From Desulfovibrio sp. (lineage in GTDB: Bacteria > Desulfobacterota > Desulfovibrionia > Desulfovibrionales > Desulfovibrionaceae): DNA of 64,000 bases. Each line of letters opens with the position of its first letter. Position 1 is the first letter of the stretch. The position numbers and the translations under genes are program-made. Below are positions 50,734 through 60,081 of this stretch, one piece after another. A model generated the notes under the pieces. That model saw only the letters and a list, made by a program, of their open reading frames with translations. It made no database searches and was not told the origin of the DNA. The stretch spans positions 474,448-538,447 of the forward strand of contig NZ_WASP01000006.1 in NCBI RefSeq assembly GCF_009712225.1. The letters run 5' to 3'.

Positions 50734-53031
50734 CTAGCTCATGTCCCAGTTGGGGTACATGGTCCAGATGCCGCAGGGGCAGATGCCAGAGCAAATGCCA
50801 CAGCCGATGCAACGGGCGGGATCAGAGACGTACTCAAATCCGCCGCCAGCGGTTTCCTTGCGGTCAATGGCCTTTTCCGGGCAGGATTTAAGGCACATTT
50901 TGCAATCGCGGCAGGTACCACAGCTCACGCAACGGGAAAACTCATCCTGTGGCGTGGGCAGATCACGGTCGTGACACTTGGCAAAATAGGCCGTGTGCAA
51001 CCGCGTGGAAGGCACAAGCTGTTTCTTTTCAGGGGTATAGCTTTCGCCCTTTACCCAGGCATCGGCAGCGAGGGCGGCATCACGACCAGTGCCGATGGCG
51101 TGCACGAGCAGGCCGGGCTTGATCACGTCGCCAACGGCAAACACGCCGTCCATGATGCTGAGGTCGGGCTTGGGCACGATCCATTCGCGGAACTTTTCCA
51201 GTCCTTCGGGCAGGAAGGAAAGGTCGGGCGATTCGCCAATGGTGATGATGACCATCTTGCCGGGAATAAGCGTGCCTTCCTGGCTGATGATGCCGTTGTC
51301 GGTCACTTCCTTGGTCTGCACAGGCCAAACAAGCTTGCCGCCAAGGGCTTCAACGTGCTCAATTTCGTGGGCAAAGGCGGCGGGCTTCTGCACGTCTATA
51401 CAGGTCACCTGCTTGGCGCCCATGGCATATGCGCCCACGGCGGCGTCCATACCAGCATTGCCGCAACCAATAACGATCACGCTGTCGGGCACGGCGGGCT
51501 TATCGCCCTTGTTGACGGCCTTCAAAAAGTCGATACCAGCCACGATCTTTTCGTGCCCAGGCCAGGGGAAGATGCGCGGCACGTGCCCGCCGGTGGCAAC
51601 CACCAGGGCGGCGTGCTTTTTGCGCAGCTCGGCAAACTTTTGGGCATCAACGGGGCAGTTGTTCACAAAGGTCACGCCCATGTCTTCAATGCGCTTCAGT
51701 TCCTTGCGCAGAAGGTCATGGTTGAGACGCGCGCGGGGAATGACCTGCTCAAGCTTGCCGCCCATGACGGAATCAGCTTCGTACACGGTCACATCGTGAC
51801 CCATGCGGGCAAGCTGCCAGGCTGCCGTAAGGCCGCCCACGCCGCCGCCGATAACACCAATGTGCTTTCCGGTGCGGGTTTTGGGCTTTTCTACCTTGAT
51901 ATCGGCAGAGAAGGAACCAAGCTTGCCGATCTGCACGGGGCTGTCGAGATCGGTGCGCGTGCAGCTCTGCATGCACGGGTTGGGGCACACGCTGCCGCAC
52001 ACGGAACCGGGGAACGGCGTGTAATCCAGCACCATGCGGTAAGCTGCGTCCACATTTCCTTCACGCAGAAGATTAAGTCTGCGCTGGGTGGGAATGGAGG
52101 CCGGACAGTTGAACTCGCAGGGCGCAGCAAAAGCGGCGTTTTGCCACATGGGAACACGCAGACGGTAATCGCCGCGCGCCACCAGCCCGTTGACCATGAA
52201 GTCGTCGGGGGCAACGTCGCTGAAAATACCGCTGGTGATCCATTCCTTGCTACGGAACTGCCCAAGGCTCACTACTTCCTTCTGGCCGCGTTCCTCGTAC
52301 ATGAGGGGGGTGATCTTGCGCCACTGGCTCCAGTCGCACAATTCATTGCGCAGGCTGGGCTGGTCAATGGCCATCAAAAAGTCATCAAGACCAGTATCAA
52401 GCCAGGCAACGTCTTCTTCGTCCAGTTCATTGACACGCACGTCCTTGGGCATCTGGCCCACTTCGCCGCGAAAATAAACCGCACCACCCACCATGCCCAC
52501 GCAGGGGCGTTCGCCCATCACAGAACCAAGGCCCTGGCAGTCGTGCCCACAGACAACTGCCTTGCCGCCGCCCATGAATTCGAACGAAAAGCTGCCCACG
52601 CTCTTGAGCACCCACAGTTCGGGAGCTTCATAGAGGGGGTCGTGCTTCATGAGCGAGCCGGTACGCGTACCCGCGCGGCCACCCACGTAAACGGTGCCCG
52701 CTGCGGCGCAGTGGGCCGCAGTGTCGCCCGCGTCGCCACGCACTACAATGCGCCCGCCCGCGTTCAACCAGCCCACATCAGCCGAGGCAGAACCTTCAAC
52801 CAGTATTTCGGTATTGGGCAGGCACATGGAGCCCACCCGCTGACCGGGGTTTTTCACTTTGAAGGTAAGCTTTTTGCCTTCCTTGTTCCAAAGGGGGCCG
52901 CCGATGTCGTGCTGGCCCGAAGCCTCAATATAAAAGTCAGTCTCGCCCTTCTCTACCGCGGCTTCAATAGCCAGCAGCAGGTCCTGGGTGGACATGCGCT
53001 TGTGTTCGTCTACCGTGCTAACGCGCAGCAT
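50734..53031 (-). CDS. Glutamate synthase: GXGXG domain fused to NADPH-dependent small subunit
   Basis: The 765-aa protein fuses two usually separate parts. Residues about 15-240 are the beta-helix GXGXG domain that ends classical GltB ('GGRIVVRGDAGDTAAHCAAAGTVYVGGRAG'). From about 270 it continues as a GltD-like oxidoreductase: a cysteine-rich N-terminal cluster region ('CEFNCPASIPTQRR', 'CGSVCPNPCMQSC'), FAD motif 'GVIGGGVGGLTAAW', NADPH motif 'VIGCGNAGMDAA', and 'GVFAVGDVIKPGLLVHAIGTGRDAA'. The last 70 residues add an 8-Cys ferredoxin-type pair of clusters. It starts with GAGGAG upstream. The protein supplies electrons to the synthase encoded just upstream, 20 nt away. Ferredoxin-type clusters leave open whether NADPH or ferredoxin is the true donor. 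Confidence 0.9.
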   Translation of the reverse strand: MLRVSTVDEHKRMSTQDLLLAIEAAVEKGETDFYIEASGQHDIGGPLWNKEGKKLTFKVKNPGQRVGSMCLPNTEILVEGSASADVGWLNAGGRIVVRGDAGDTAAHCAAAGTVYVGGRAGTRTGSLMKHDPLYEAPELWVLKSVGSFSFEFMGGGKAVVCGHDCQGLGSVMGERPCVGMVGGAVYFRGEVGQMPKDVRVNELDEEDVAWLDTGLDDFLMAIDQPSLRNELCDWSQWRKITPLMYEERGQKEVVSLGQFRSKEWITSGIFSDVAPDDFMVNGLVARGDYRLRVPMWQNAAFAAPCEFNCPASIPTQRRLNLLREGNVDAAYRMVLDYTPFPGSVCGSVCPNPCMQSCTRTDLDSPVQIGKLGSFSADIKVEKPKTRTGKHIGVIGGGVGGLTAAWQLARMGHDVTVYEADSVMGGKLEQVIPRARLNHDLLRKELKRIEDMGVTFVNNCPVDAQKFAELRKKHAALVVATGGHVPRIFPWPGHEKIVAGIDFLKAVNKGDKPAVPDSVIVIGCGNAGMDAAVGAYAMGAKQVTCIDVQKPAAFAHEIEHVEALGGKLVWPVQTKEVTDNGIISQEGTLIPGKMVIITIGESPDLSFLPEGLEKFREWIVPKPDLSIMDGVFAVGDVIKPGLLVHAIGTGRDAALAADAWVKGESYTPEKKQLVPSTRLHTAYFAKCHDRDLPTPQDEFSRCVSCGTCRDCKMCLKSCPEKAIDRKETAGGGFEYVSDPARCIGCGICSGICPCGIWTMYPNWDMS

Positions 53032-53051
53032 GTTCTGCTCCTCGCCAATGT

Positions 53052-54683
53052 CTAACAGGCGTACTGGATGTCCAGCTTGTCGGCCACAGCCTTGTCCGTG
53101 GTAACCAGGGCGTCGGAACGCCCAACCGGCAGCGAGCTGTTGCCCACCGGGGCCAGCAGTTTGCGCAGTTCGGAGTCAAAGGCCAGCATGTAGTCCACAA
53201 TGTTCTGTGCGCCCCTGTCCACATCCAGCCTTTTGACCAGACGCGGATCCTGGGTGCATATGCCCGTGGGACATTTGCCGGTGTTACAGGCGTTGCAGCG
53301 GCCATGTTCATTGCCGACGCAGCCCAGCAACTGAATGAGAATCTTGCCGATGATAACGCCATTGGCGCCAAGGCAGATCATCTTGAAGGCATCCGCAGCC
53401 GCATTGCCGGTAAGGCCGATACCGCCGCCAACCCAAAGGGGAATCTGCCCCTGCAGGCCATGGGCCACGGCTGCCATGTAGCAGTCGCGCAGCTTGGAAA
53501 CAATGGGATGCCCCGTATGCTCGAGCGAAACCTCGTTGGCCGCGCCGGTGCCGCCCTGAATACCGTCCATAAAGAAACCGCCGCAGATCTTGTAGGGATC
53601 GCGCAGCAGGTTGTTGTAAACGGAAACAGAGGTAGCCGACGCCGCGCACTTGATGGCGACCGGCACACGGAAGCCAAAGGCGGCATTGAGCGAAAGGTGC
53701 ATTTTCTGCACCGATTCTTCAATGGAGTACAGGCCCTGATGGTTCGGCGGCGAATGCAGGGTTGCCTTTGGTACGCCGCGGATGGCCTGAATGTGCGGAG
53801 CCACCTTGGCGGCGGGCAAAAGACCGCCGTCGCCGGGCTTTGCACCCTGACCGATCTTGATCAGCACGCCAGCCGGATCGGTCTTCATGCGGGGCATGGC
53901 CTTGATGATGCGGTTCCAGCCAAAGTGGCCGGAAGCGATCTGCAGGATCATGTACTTGAGTTGATCAGATTCCAGCAGCTTGATGGGCATGCCGCCCTCG
54001 CCCGAGCACATGCGCACGGGCATGCCGCACTTTTCATTAAGATAGGCTGCGGCAAGGGCGATGGCCTCCCACGCACGGGTGGAAAGCGCGCCAATGCTCA
54101 TGTCGCTGAAGATGGCGGGATAAATCCAGTGCACCGGAGGGGTGCTTTCGGTCAACACAAGGCTGTCGCCATCCACACGCAGGGGCAGCTCCTTGGCAAG
54201 CATAACGCGGCCAAGGGGCGAACGGATATCAAAGGTATGGCGCTCGGAATCCAGCGCGGGGTCGGTCATCTGGCTGATGCGGCCCACAAAGATGGAATCG
54301 AGCGTACGCGGGGGGTTCAGGTTGGTGCGCCCGCCCCGCTTGACGGGGCCGTGTTGACGCGCCAGCACGGAAAACCGCGTATCCTGGTTGCGCACTGGCT
54401 TAATGGCAGCGTTGGGGCATATTTTTTCGCACATGCCGCAGCCAACGCAGGCACTGGGAATGCTGGGCTTCTGCATGATGACCGGCCGCGCGGAGTGTTC
54501 CTGCGTGGGGTCGGGAAAGGCCTTGCGCGAAAGCGTGATGCTGCGGCGCATCATGCCCACATCAATGGCATTGAATGTACACGCCGCCACGCACGAGCCG
54601 CACATGGTGCACAAATCGGGGCGGTATTCTATCTTCCAGCGCAGGTCGTTGACGCTGACGTCCTGAGTTCTTACTGATTCCAT
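53052..54683 (-). CDS. Glutamate synthase, FMN-dependent central domain with ferredoxin clusters
   Basis: The 543-aa catalytic subunit makes glutamate from 2-oxoglutarate and ammonia channelled from glutamine. An N-terminal ferredoxin-like region carries two cluster motifs ('CTMCGSCVAACTFNAI' near 25-40 and 'CVGCGMCEKICPNAAI' near 78-93). The FMN barrel follows, with 'MSIGALSTRAWEAIALAA', 'IGQGAKPGDGGLLPAAKV' and 'GANGVIIGKILIQLLGCVGNEHGRCNACNTGKCPTGI', which holds the 3Fe-4S cysteines. This architecture is the archaeal/deltaproteobacterial GltB2 form. Its start overlaps the amidotransferase stop by 13 nt. Confidence 0.93.
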   Translation of the reverse strand: MESVRTQDVSVNDLRWKIEYRPDLCTMCGSCVAACTFNAIDVGMMRRSITLSRKAFPDPTQEHSARPVIMQKPSIPSACVGCGMCEKICPNAAIKPVRNQDTRFSVLARQHGPVKRGGRTNLNPPRTLDSIFVGRISQMTDPALDSERHTFDIRSPLGRVMLAKELPLRVDGDSLVLTESTPPVHWIYPAIFSDMSIGALSTRAWEAIALAAAYLNEKCGMPVRMCSGEGGMPIKLLESDQLKYMILQIASGHFGWNRIIKAMPRMKTDPAGVLIKIGQGAKPGDGGLLPAAKVAPHIQAIRGVPKATLHSPPNHQGLYSIEESVQKMHLSLNAAFGFRVPVAIKCAASATSVSVYNNLLRDPYKICGGFFMDGIQGGTGAANEVSLEHTGHPIVSKLRDCYMAAVAHGLQGQIPLWVGGGIGLTGNAAADAFKMICLGANGVIIGKILIQLLGCVGNEHGRCNACNTGKCPTGICTQDPRLVKRLDVDRGAQNIVDYMLAFDSELRKLLAPVGNSSLPVGRSDALVTTDKAVADKLDIQYAC

Positions 54684-55777
54684 CGCTGCACCGCCAGATC
54701 GTTGTCAATAACCACCATCTCCCGCTCATTGGGGTAGATGTCTTTGGAAAGATCGCGGTCGGGCATGATGGCGTTCAGACCGCAGACCTCTGAGGCGATG
54801 GCCACCATGTCCGAGGTTCCGCCCACAACAACGGGCCGCAGCTTCTTTGAATCGCAGCAGGTAATCATCTTGCCGTCTGGCAGAAGGCCGATGATGGTGT
54901 TGGGGCCGTTGATCTCAAGATGCGCAAGCGATTCACGTATAAGGTTCAGCACCTTGCGGTCGGCACGCTTTTCAACTTCCACAAAGGGCAGAGGCGTAAT
55001 GACGTGCTTGTAATACTTGATGGGCCAGCGCAGCTCATGCAGCACATAGTGCAGCGTGTACAGAAAGTTTTGCGAGTCAGATTCAAAACCCACATACCCT
55101 CTGTGCAGCGACTTCTGAAATTCTTTGTTCTTGGTGAAAAACGTGTTTTCACCATTGGCGCACACGGTGTACCCCTGCAAAAAGAAGGGGTGCGCGGCGT
55201 AACGCACAATTGCGTAGTTGGTGTTTTGGCGGCACTGGGTAACGATGTTGCGCGCAGTCAGGCGGCCGTCATTGTTCCATAGTCGAAAATAGACAGCTAT
55301 GTCGGCAGGATCGCCAATTTCTTTAAGGGTCAGCACATCAGGCCAGAAGGAATAGACAAAGCCATTCTGCTTCTCGGCCAACAAAGCCCTCAGCTCAAGA
55401 CGCGTGTCCAGCAACAGGTCTTCGCGTTCTTTCTGACTACGCGTGCGGTATTCCTCGGGGTAGTCGTAGTTGCGAAAAACATAACGGGGCATGGCATTGA
55501 TCTTGAGATCGGGGCGCTTGTCCACCTCGGGGACCCACTGAGCCACCTGAACAAAAGCCCTTTCTTCCATGTAATCATTGACCAGCTGCACACCCTCGGG
55601 GGTGCAGGCCAACGAAAGCAGGGGCTTGTCCTTGTAGTGGCTAAACACGCCTTCCAGATCCTGCATAACCATAGCAAAACCTGAATTGTCATGCCCTTCC
55701 TGCTGCGGCAGCATTAGATTGAGCGCCATAGAGGGGGGTACGGGCGTCTTGCTCTTGATGGAACCAATTCTGCACAT
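54671..55777 (-). CDS. Glutamate synthase, class II glutamine amidotransferase subunit
   Basis: The 368-aa subunit hydrolyses glutamine to release ammonia. After removal of Met1 the N-terminus is Cys2 (MCRIG), the nucleophile of class II amidotransferases. 'GHDNSGFAMVM' near residue 29 and 'AIVRYAAHPFFLQGYTVCANGENTFF' are the substrate-pocket and oxyanion regions. In classical GltB this domain is the N-terminal third; here it is a separate first gene. GAGG lies 11 nt before the start. The three genes lie in the order amidotransferase, synthase, GXGXG-reductase, the same order as the domains of GltB-GltD. Confidence 0.92.
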   Translation of the reverse strand: MCRIGSIKSKTPVPPSMALNLMLPQQEGHDNSGFAMVMQDLEGVFSHYKDKPLLSLACTPEGVQLVNDYMEERAFVQVAQWVPEVDKRPDLKINAMPRYVFRNYDYPEEYRTRSQKEREDLLLDTRLELRALLAEKQNGFVYSFWPDVLTLKEIGDPADIAVYFRLWNNDGRLTARNIVTQCRQNTNYAIVRYAAHPFFLQGYTVCANGENTFFTKNKEFQKSLHRGYVGFESDSQNFLYTLHYVLHELRWPIKYYKHVITPLPFVEVEKRADRKVLNLIRESLAHLEINGPNTIIGLLPDGKMITCCDSKKLRPVVVGGTSDMVAIASEVCGLNAIMPDRDLSKDIYPNEREMVVIDNDLAVQRWNQ

Positions 55778-56151
55778 AGCTGATAACCTCAGGAAAATGC
55801 GTCAGTTGAAGACCAGCCGCAAACAGGGCTACAATAAGACGCGAATGAACCCTCATATTAGGGGTGCAAAGTTGACAGACCTTTTGGCGTTGTCAGAAGA
55901 CGTGGCCAAAACGCACCACGAGCCGAGCAGTAGCGACTGTCAAAAGACAGCCTCTGCGCTCCAACCGGCGGGCCCACACTGGCGGTTGCGTTCGGCCTCT
56001 GGCGCAGGGGGGAAAATGAGTTTGCTACAAACCTTTACGATGGGCAAGAATAAAATGTCCCCTCATTGCAAAAAAATCAGTAGCATCACCGTAGTGTATA
56101 AAACTGCAGTGAATAAATTCTCTATCCAAAAAATTATATATGTTTACCTGA
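55778..56151. other. Intergenic region between glutamate synthase and a chemoreceptor, left part
   Basis: 374 nt of the 550-nt divergent gap. No gene is supported: a plus-strand frame at 55686-56237 begins inside the amidotransferase gene and lacks a ribosome site. The right side is AT-rich. No clear minus-strand promoter was found. Confidence 0.4.
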
Positions 56152-56189
56152 ATGGCAATTTTGAAACATTTTTTTTGCAAAATTGCCAT
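56152..56189. repeat. 12-bp perfect inverted repeat with nearby TGGCA/TGCCA half-sites
   Basis: ATGGCAATTTTG (56152-56163) and CAAAATTGCCAT (56178-56189) flank a 14-nt T-rich loop. Further TGCCA and TGGCA copies lie at about 56192 and 56208. It could be an operator or an intrinsic terminator-like hairpin upstream of the chemoreceptor. Confidence 0.6.
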
Positions 56190-56206
56190 ATTGCCATAAC
56201 AAAATA

Positions 56207-56235
56207 TTGGCAGCGACCGATATTTAATTTAGACT
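56207..56235 (+). promoter_or_regulatory. Possible promoter of the third chemoreceptor
   Basis: TTGGCA (56207-56212), 17 nt, TAGACT (56230-56235). The -35 overlaps one of the TGGCA half-sites. No flagellar sigma-28 box was seen. Confidence 0.45.
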
Positions 56236-56327
56236 AAGGCTCACATAAACCTAAAAATTAGAATAATTCAGCGAATATATGTTGAATTTACTGTCGAGAT
56301 ATAGTCAATCGCCATGCGAGGTTAAAG

Positions 56328-58133
56328 ATGAATGTCAGAATGTGGCTTGTTACCCTTTGCGGTGTGTTCGTTGTGGGTATGGCAACTCTTTTTTTCACCA
56401 GCACCCACATGTCCACACTTGTTTTTACGGAAGTAACAATCCCCCAACTCTCGGCTGCTCTGCAGTCAAAATATGAATATGGCCTCAAAAGCGTTGTGGA
56501 CGTTGCGGCGCAGGATCTGGCCGACAGACTCAAAGGCGTTACCGATCCCAAGGAACAATACACGCTTATTGAGAAACACACAGATTATCAACGTTTTTTC
56601 CCCAATGATGAGGGTTATCTTTTTACCTACAAAACTGATGGCACACGCATCAATGTGCCCACAAACAAATCGCAAAATGGCAAAAATGTCATAGATCTCA
56701 AAGACACTGACGGCGTTTATTTTATCCGCGAGCTTATTGAAGCTGCCAAAAAAGGCGGCGGCTTTGTGGCCTACCGGTTTGACAAGCCTGGCGCCGGCGT
56801 GCAGCCCAAGCTTGCCTATACCCGCCTGATACCCGGCACTGATGTCATTGTCGGCACAGGCGTGTACATCGACAGCGTTGAAGCCGAGCGCACCCGTGTC
56901 GCCAAACTGGTTTCGGAACGCAACGACCATTACGACAACCTTGAGCTGCTTATCTGTACTGGCATACTCACCATCATTCTGGGTTTTGCCTGGCTGATCA
57001 CGCGTATCATCTGTGTGCCCCTGCGCCAGATCACTGTTGAAGCAGAGAAAGTCGCCCAGGGTGAAGAAGCTGCCCTGCCCCAGCTCAAAATGTCCTGTCC
57101 TCTCGAAATTCGCAGGCTCAACAGTTCGCTGGGCATGATGATCGAGAATCTGCATGGCCGTATCAAGGAAGCAGCCGACAAAACCCGTCAGGCCGACGAA
57201 GCCCTTGGGCACGCCAAGGTGGCCCAGACCGCAGCCGAAGAAGCCAAGCTTCGTGCAGAATCGGCCCGCAGGGAGGGCATGCTGGCAGCCGCGCAGCAGC
57301 TGGAATCCATTGCAAAAGCCCTGTCTGCCGCTTCATCTGATCTTTCGCACCAGATCCAGCGTTCGGACGAAGGCGCCGAGGAATCCTCCAAGCGCCTGGC
57401 CGGTGCGGCCACTGCCATGAATGAAATGAACGCCACTGTGCAGGATGTGGCCCGCAACGCCGGTCTTGCCTCAAGCGCGTCGCTTGAAACGCGCGACAAG
57501 GCCCTTGCAGGTGCCAAGGTTGTGCAGGATGCCGTAAACAGCATCACTGAAGTGCAGAGCCATTCGCTCTCGCTCAAGGAAGACATGACCCGCCTGAGCG
57601 AACACGCGCAGGCCATCAACCAGATCATGGGCGTTATTTCCGATATCGCAGACCAGACCAATCTGCTGGCATTAAACGCCGCCATTGAAGCGGCCCGCGC
57701 GGGCGATGCCGGTCGTGGCTTTGCCGTGGTGGCAGACGAAGTGCGCAAGCTGGCAGAAAAGACCATGGTCTCGACCAGCGACGTGGCCAAGGCCATTCAG
57801 GCCATTCAGGATAGCACCGCCAAGAGTATGAAGGGCGTGGAGAACGCGGTGAGCTCCATCGGCGTGGCCACAGAGCTTGCCGGGCAGTCTGGTGAAGCGC
57901 TGCAAGGCATTGTGGACGTGGTTACCGCCACGGCTGATCAGGTAAATGCCATTGCCGCCGCCAGCGAAGAACAGTCAGCTGCCAGCGAAGAAATCAACCG
58001 CAGCATTGTGGAAGTCAACGAGGTTTCGCGCGTAACTGCAGAGGCCATGAGTCAGGCATCCACAGCCGTGGCCGACCTTACCGAACAGGCCAAAAGACTT
58101 GCCGCTCTTATTCAGGAAATGCAGCAAGACTAA
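56328..58133 (+). CDS. Methyl-accepting chemotaxis protein with single Cache sensor
   Basis: A 601-aa chemoreceptor. Helix 1 lies at about residues 5-25. The periplasmic domain (about 30-205) is a single-Cache (sCache_2) type: '[28 protein letters not shown]' and '[22 protein letters not shown]' are the signature strands. Helix 2 (about 208-230) leads to a HAMP domain ('[19 protein letters not shown]'), an Ala/Glu-rich coiled coil, and the signalling domain with the tip '[35 protein letters not shown]'. Start ATG 56328 has GAGG upstream. Single-Cache receptors often sense short carboxylic acids; the ligand here is unknown. A terminator follows at 58163-58204. Confidence 0.93.
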   Translation: MNVRMWLVTLCGVFVVGMATLFFTSTHMSTLVFTEVTIPQLSAALQSKYEYGLKSVVDVAAQDLADRLKGVTDPKEQYTLIEKHTDYQRFFPNDEGYLFTYKTDGTRINVPTNKSQNGKNVIDLKDTDGVYFIRELIEAAKKGGGFVAYRFDKPGAGVQPKLAYTRLIPGTDVIVGTGVYIDSVEAERTRVAKLVSERNDHYDNLELLICTGILTIILGFAWLITRIICVPLRQITVEAEKVAQGEEAALPQLKMSCPLEIRRLNSSLGMMIENLHGRIKEAADKTRQADEALGHAKVAQTAAEEAKLRAESARREGMLAAAQQLESIAKALSAASSDLSHQIQRSDEGAEESSKRLAGAATAMNEMNATVQDVARNAGLASSASLETRDKALAGAKVVQDAVNSITEVQSHSLSLKEDMTRLSEHAQAINQIMGVISDIADQTNLLALNAAIEAARAGDAGRGFAVVADEVRKLAEKTMVSTSDVAKAIQAIQDSTAKSMKGVENAVSSIGVATELAGQSGEALQGIVDVVTATADQVNAIAAASEEQSAASEEINRSIVEVNEVSRVTAEAMSQASTAVADLTEQAKRLAALIQEMQQD

Positions 58134-58162
58134 GCTACACGCTCATACAACAGGTCAAGAAG

Positions 58163-58204
58163 TTCCCGGTTTGCGCAGCGCATGCGCAGACCGGGAATTT
58201 TTTC
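58163..58204 (+). terminator. Terminator after the third chemoreceptor
   Basis: A 15-bp stem (58163-58177 with 58183-58197, one G-T pair, core TTCCCGGT/ACCGGGAA) followed by a T-run. Confidence 0.9.
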
Positions 58205-58417
58205 TATGGAGATTGTGCGTGGCATGCAGCAAGGCATGTCACGTAGTCGGCACGGCTCAACACAGATTCAAACCGTTCTTGCGTTTTTGCCCGCAACACG
58301 CCACATTTATCAGAGGCGTTGCACCATCAGTCATGCATACACAGATGATGCGCCTGTGCCCGCAGTTTCAATGCGAAAAATCATGCAGCGTACCCTGGTT
58401 TTTTTCAGGAAACTTCT

Positions 58418-59983
58418 ATGAAAAACCGCATCCTCATTCTGGTGGTAATGCTCTTGTGTGCCTGCGCCCGTCCCGTATCCCGTCATGAAATGTCAGCCGA
58501 CACTCTTGCATCCACCATGTATGGCAAGGTGCAGGGTTTTGTTGCCTCTGGCGTCAAAACATGGCTGGGAATTCCCTATGCCGCGCCGCCCGTAGGCGAA
58601 CTGCGTTTTCGGCGCAACCAGCCGCCGCAGCCATGGCAGGACGTAAAAAAGTGCGTGGCCTTTGGCAACAAACCCATTCAGTACATGAACATGTTTGGGC
58701 TAGAGCGCTCGCGCGTGCCCGCCAGCGAAGACTGCCTGTACCTGAACGTGTGGGCCCCGCGGACTGCCGCCCCAAATACAAAACTGCCGGTATTTGTGTG
58801 GATTTACGGCGGCGCATATCATATGGGCGAAGGCAGCGACCCCATGTACGACGGCACATCATTTGCCCGTGATGGCGTGGTCTTTGTCAATTTCAATTAT
58901 CGCGTGGGGCCGTTGGGCTTCTACGATTTTTCCATGTACGGCAGCAGGTTTGAATCCAACTGCGGCGTATCAGACCAGATTGCCGCCTTGCGCTGGGTGC
59001 GCGACAACATTGCCTCGTTTGGTGGCGACCCCGACAACGTTACCATTGCGGGTGAATCTGCTGGCGGCACAGGCGTGTACAACATGCTGGCCTCACCTGC
59101 CGCAAAGAGGCTCTTTCAAAAGGCCATTGCCGAAAGCGGCGTAACAGGAAATACCGAATCCCGCCGTATGGTTGAGATGAACAACGCCATCTTTTTTGAA
59201 AAGCTTGGCATCAACCCGCGTACCGACGTAGACAGGCTGCTGGATATGCCTGCGCAGGACATGCTTGCTGCGGCCACATTCACGCTCAGGGAAGGCCCCC
59301 GCCGACACCCCGGCATCTTCATGCCCGGCCCGGTCAAGGACGATCTGCTGCCCCTGCATCCGTGGGAAGCCATGGCCCAGGGCAACGCCCGCGATGTAAA
59401 GGTCATTTTGGGCACAAACCGCAATGAAGGCACACTGTTTGCCCTGCTGGGCCTGTTGCCCAAAAACTGGCAACAGGTGGAAAAGATGCTGCGCGACAAC
59501 GGCGCCGCAGCGCATATCCCGGCTGTCACTGATCTGTACGCCAATGAAAAAGGCATGAAGAAAATGACCACCCTCGCTGGCGATCGGGCCTTTGTGGTGG
59601 ATATGGTCAAATGCGCAGATGTGCAGAGCGCCTTTGCCAACACATACGTGTACCGCTTTGACTACGCCCCGCTGCTGCCAGAACTGCTGATGCTGGGTGC
59701 GGCCCATTCTACGGAAATTACCACCGCCCTTGCTACAAACGACCACCCATTCTGGCTGCTCACGCCCTCGGCGCGCCGCAAGGAACTTACGCAGTCCATG
59801 CACGGCGCATGGCTAAATTTTGTCAAAACAGGCAATCCCAATGGCCCCGGCATCACGCCGGCATGGCCGCAGTATGGTTCTGAGCGGCGGCTCACCTATA
59901 TTTTTGACCAGAACAACAGTGTGGAATCCAACCCGCACAACAGGGTGTATGAAGTATGGAAGGATATTCAGCTGTACCAGTAG
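58418..59983 (+). CDS. Type-B carboxylesterase, probable lipoprotein
   Basis: A 521-aa alpha/beta-hydrolase of the cholinesterase/para-nitrobenzyl esterase family. AGGA at 58407-58410 precedes ATG. The N-terminus is a short signal ending 'LLCAC' with a likely lipidated Cys16 (the residue at -2 is Cys, which is unusual). Oxyanion hole 'VWIYGGAYHMGEG' (127-139), nucleophile Ser214 in 'AGESAGGTGV', acid Glu in 'GTNRNEGTLF' (near 330) and His in 'GAAHSTEI' (near 427) complete the triad. It cleaves carboxylic esters of unknown origin outside the cytoplasm. The GapN-like gene follows 98 nt later on the same strand; no functional tie is evident. Confidence 0.9.
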   Translation: MKNRILILVVMLLCACARPVSRHEMSADTLASTMYGKVQGFVASGVKTWLGIPYAAPPVGELRFRRNQPPQPWQDVKKCVAFGNKPIQYMNMFGLERSRVPASEDCLYLNVWAPRTAAPNTKLPVFVWIYGGAYHMGEGSDPMYDGTSFARDGVVFVNFNYRVGPLGFYDFSMYGSRFESNCGVSDQIAALRWVRDNIASFGGDPDNVTIAGESAGGTGVYNMLASPAAKRLFQKAIAESGVTGNTESRRMVEMNNAIFFEKLGINPRTDVDRLLDMPAQDMLAAATFTLREGPRRHPGIFMPGPVKDDLLPLHPWEAMAQGNARDVKVILGTNRNEGTLFALLGLLPKNWQQVEKMLRDNGAAAHIPAVTDLYANEKGMKKMTTLAGDRAFVVDMVKCADVQSAFANTYVYRFDYAPLLPELLMLGAAHSTEITTALATNDHPFWLLTPSARRKELTQSMHGAWLNFVKTGNPNGPGITPAWPQYGSERRLTYIFDQNNSVESNPHNRVYEVWKDIQLYQ

Positions 59984-60081
59984 GTTGAACAGGTCAGCAT
60001 TGACATGCCCGCTGCGGCTCCATACCCTTGCGACACAAATTCAGTTCAAAACCTTCACCAGTTGAAGGTTGGGAGTAGAAC

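Noticed and set aside
50971-53055. Plus-strand open frame of 694 codons
   Set aside because: It is antisense to the fused glutamate synthase gene, His/Ala/Gly-rich without domains; the minus-strand product is clearly a real enzyme.
53304-54677. Plus-strand open frame of 457 codons
   Set aside because: Antisense shadow of the glutamate synthase FMN subunit, with no recognisable motif or ribosome site.
55686-56237. 183-codon plus-strand frame
   Set aside because: Starts inside the antisense strand of the amidotransferase gene and runs through the intergenic region; no family likeness.
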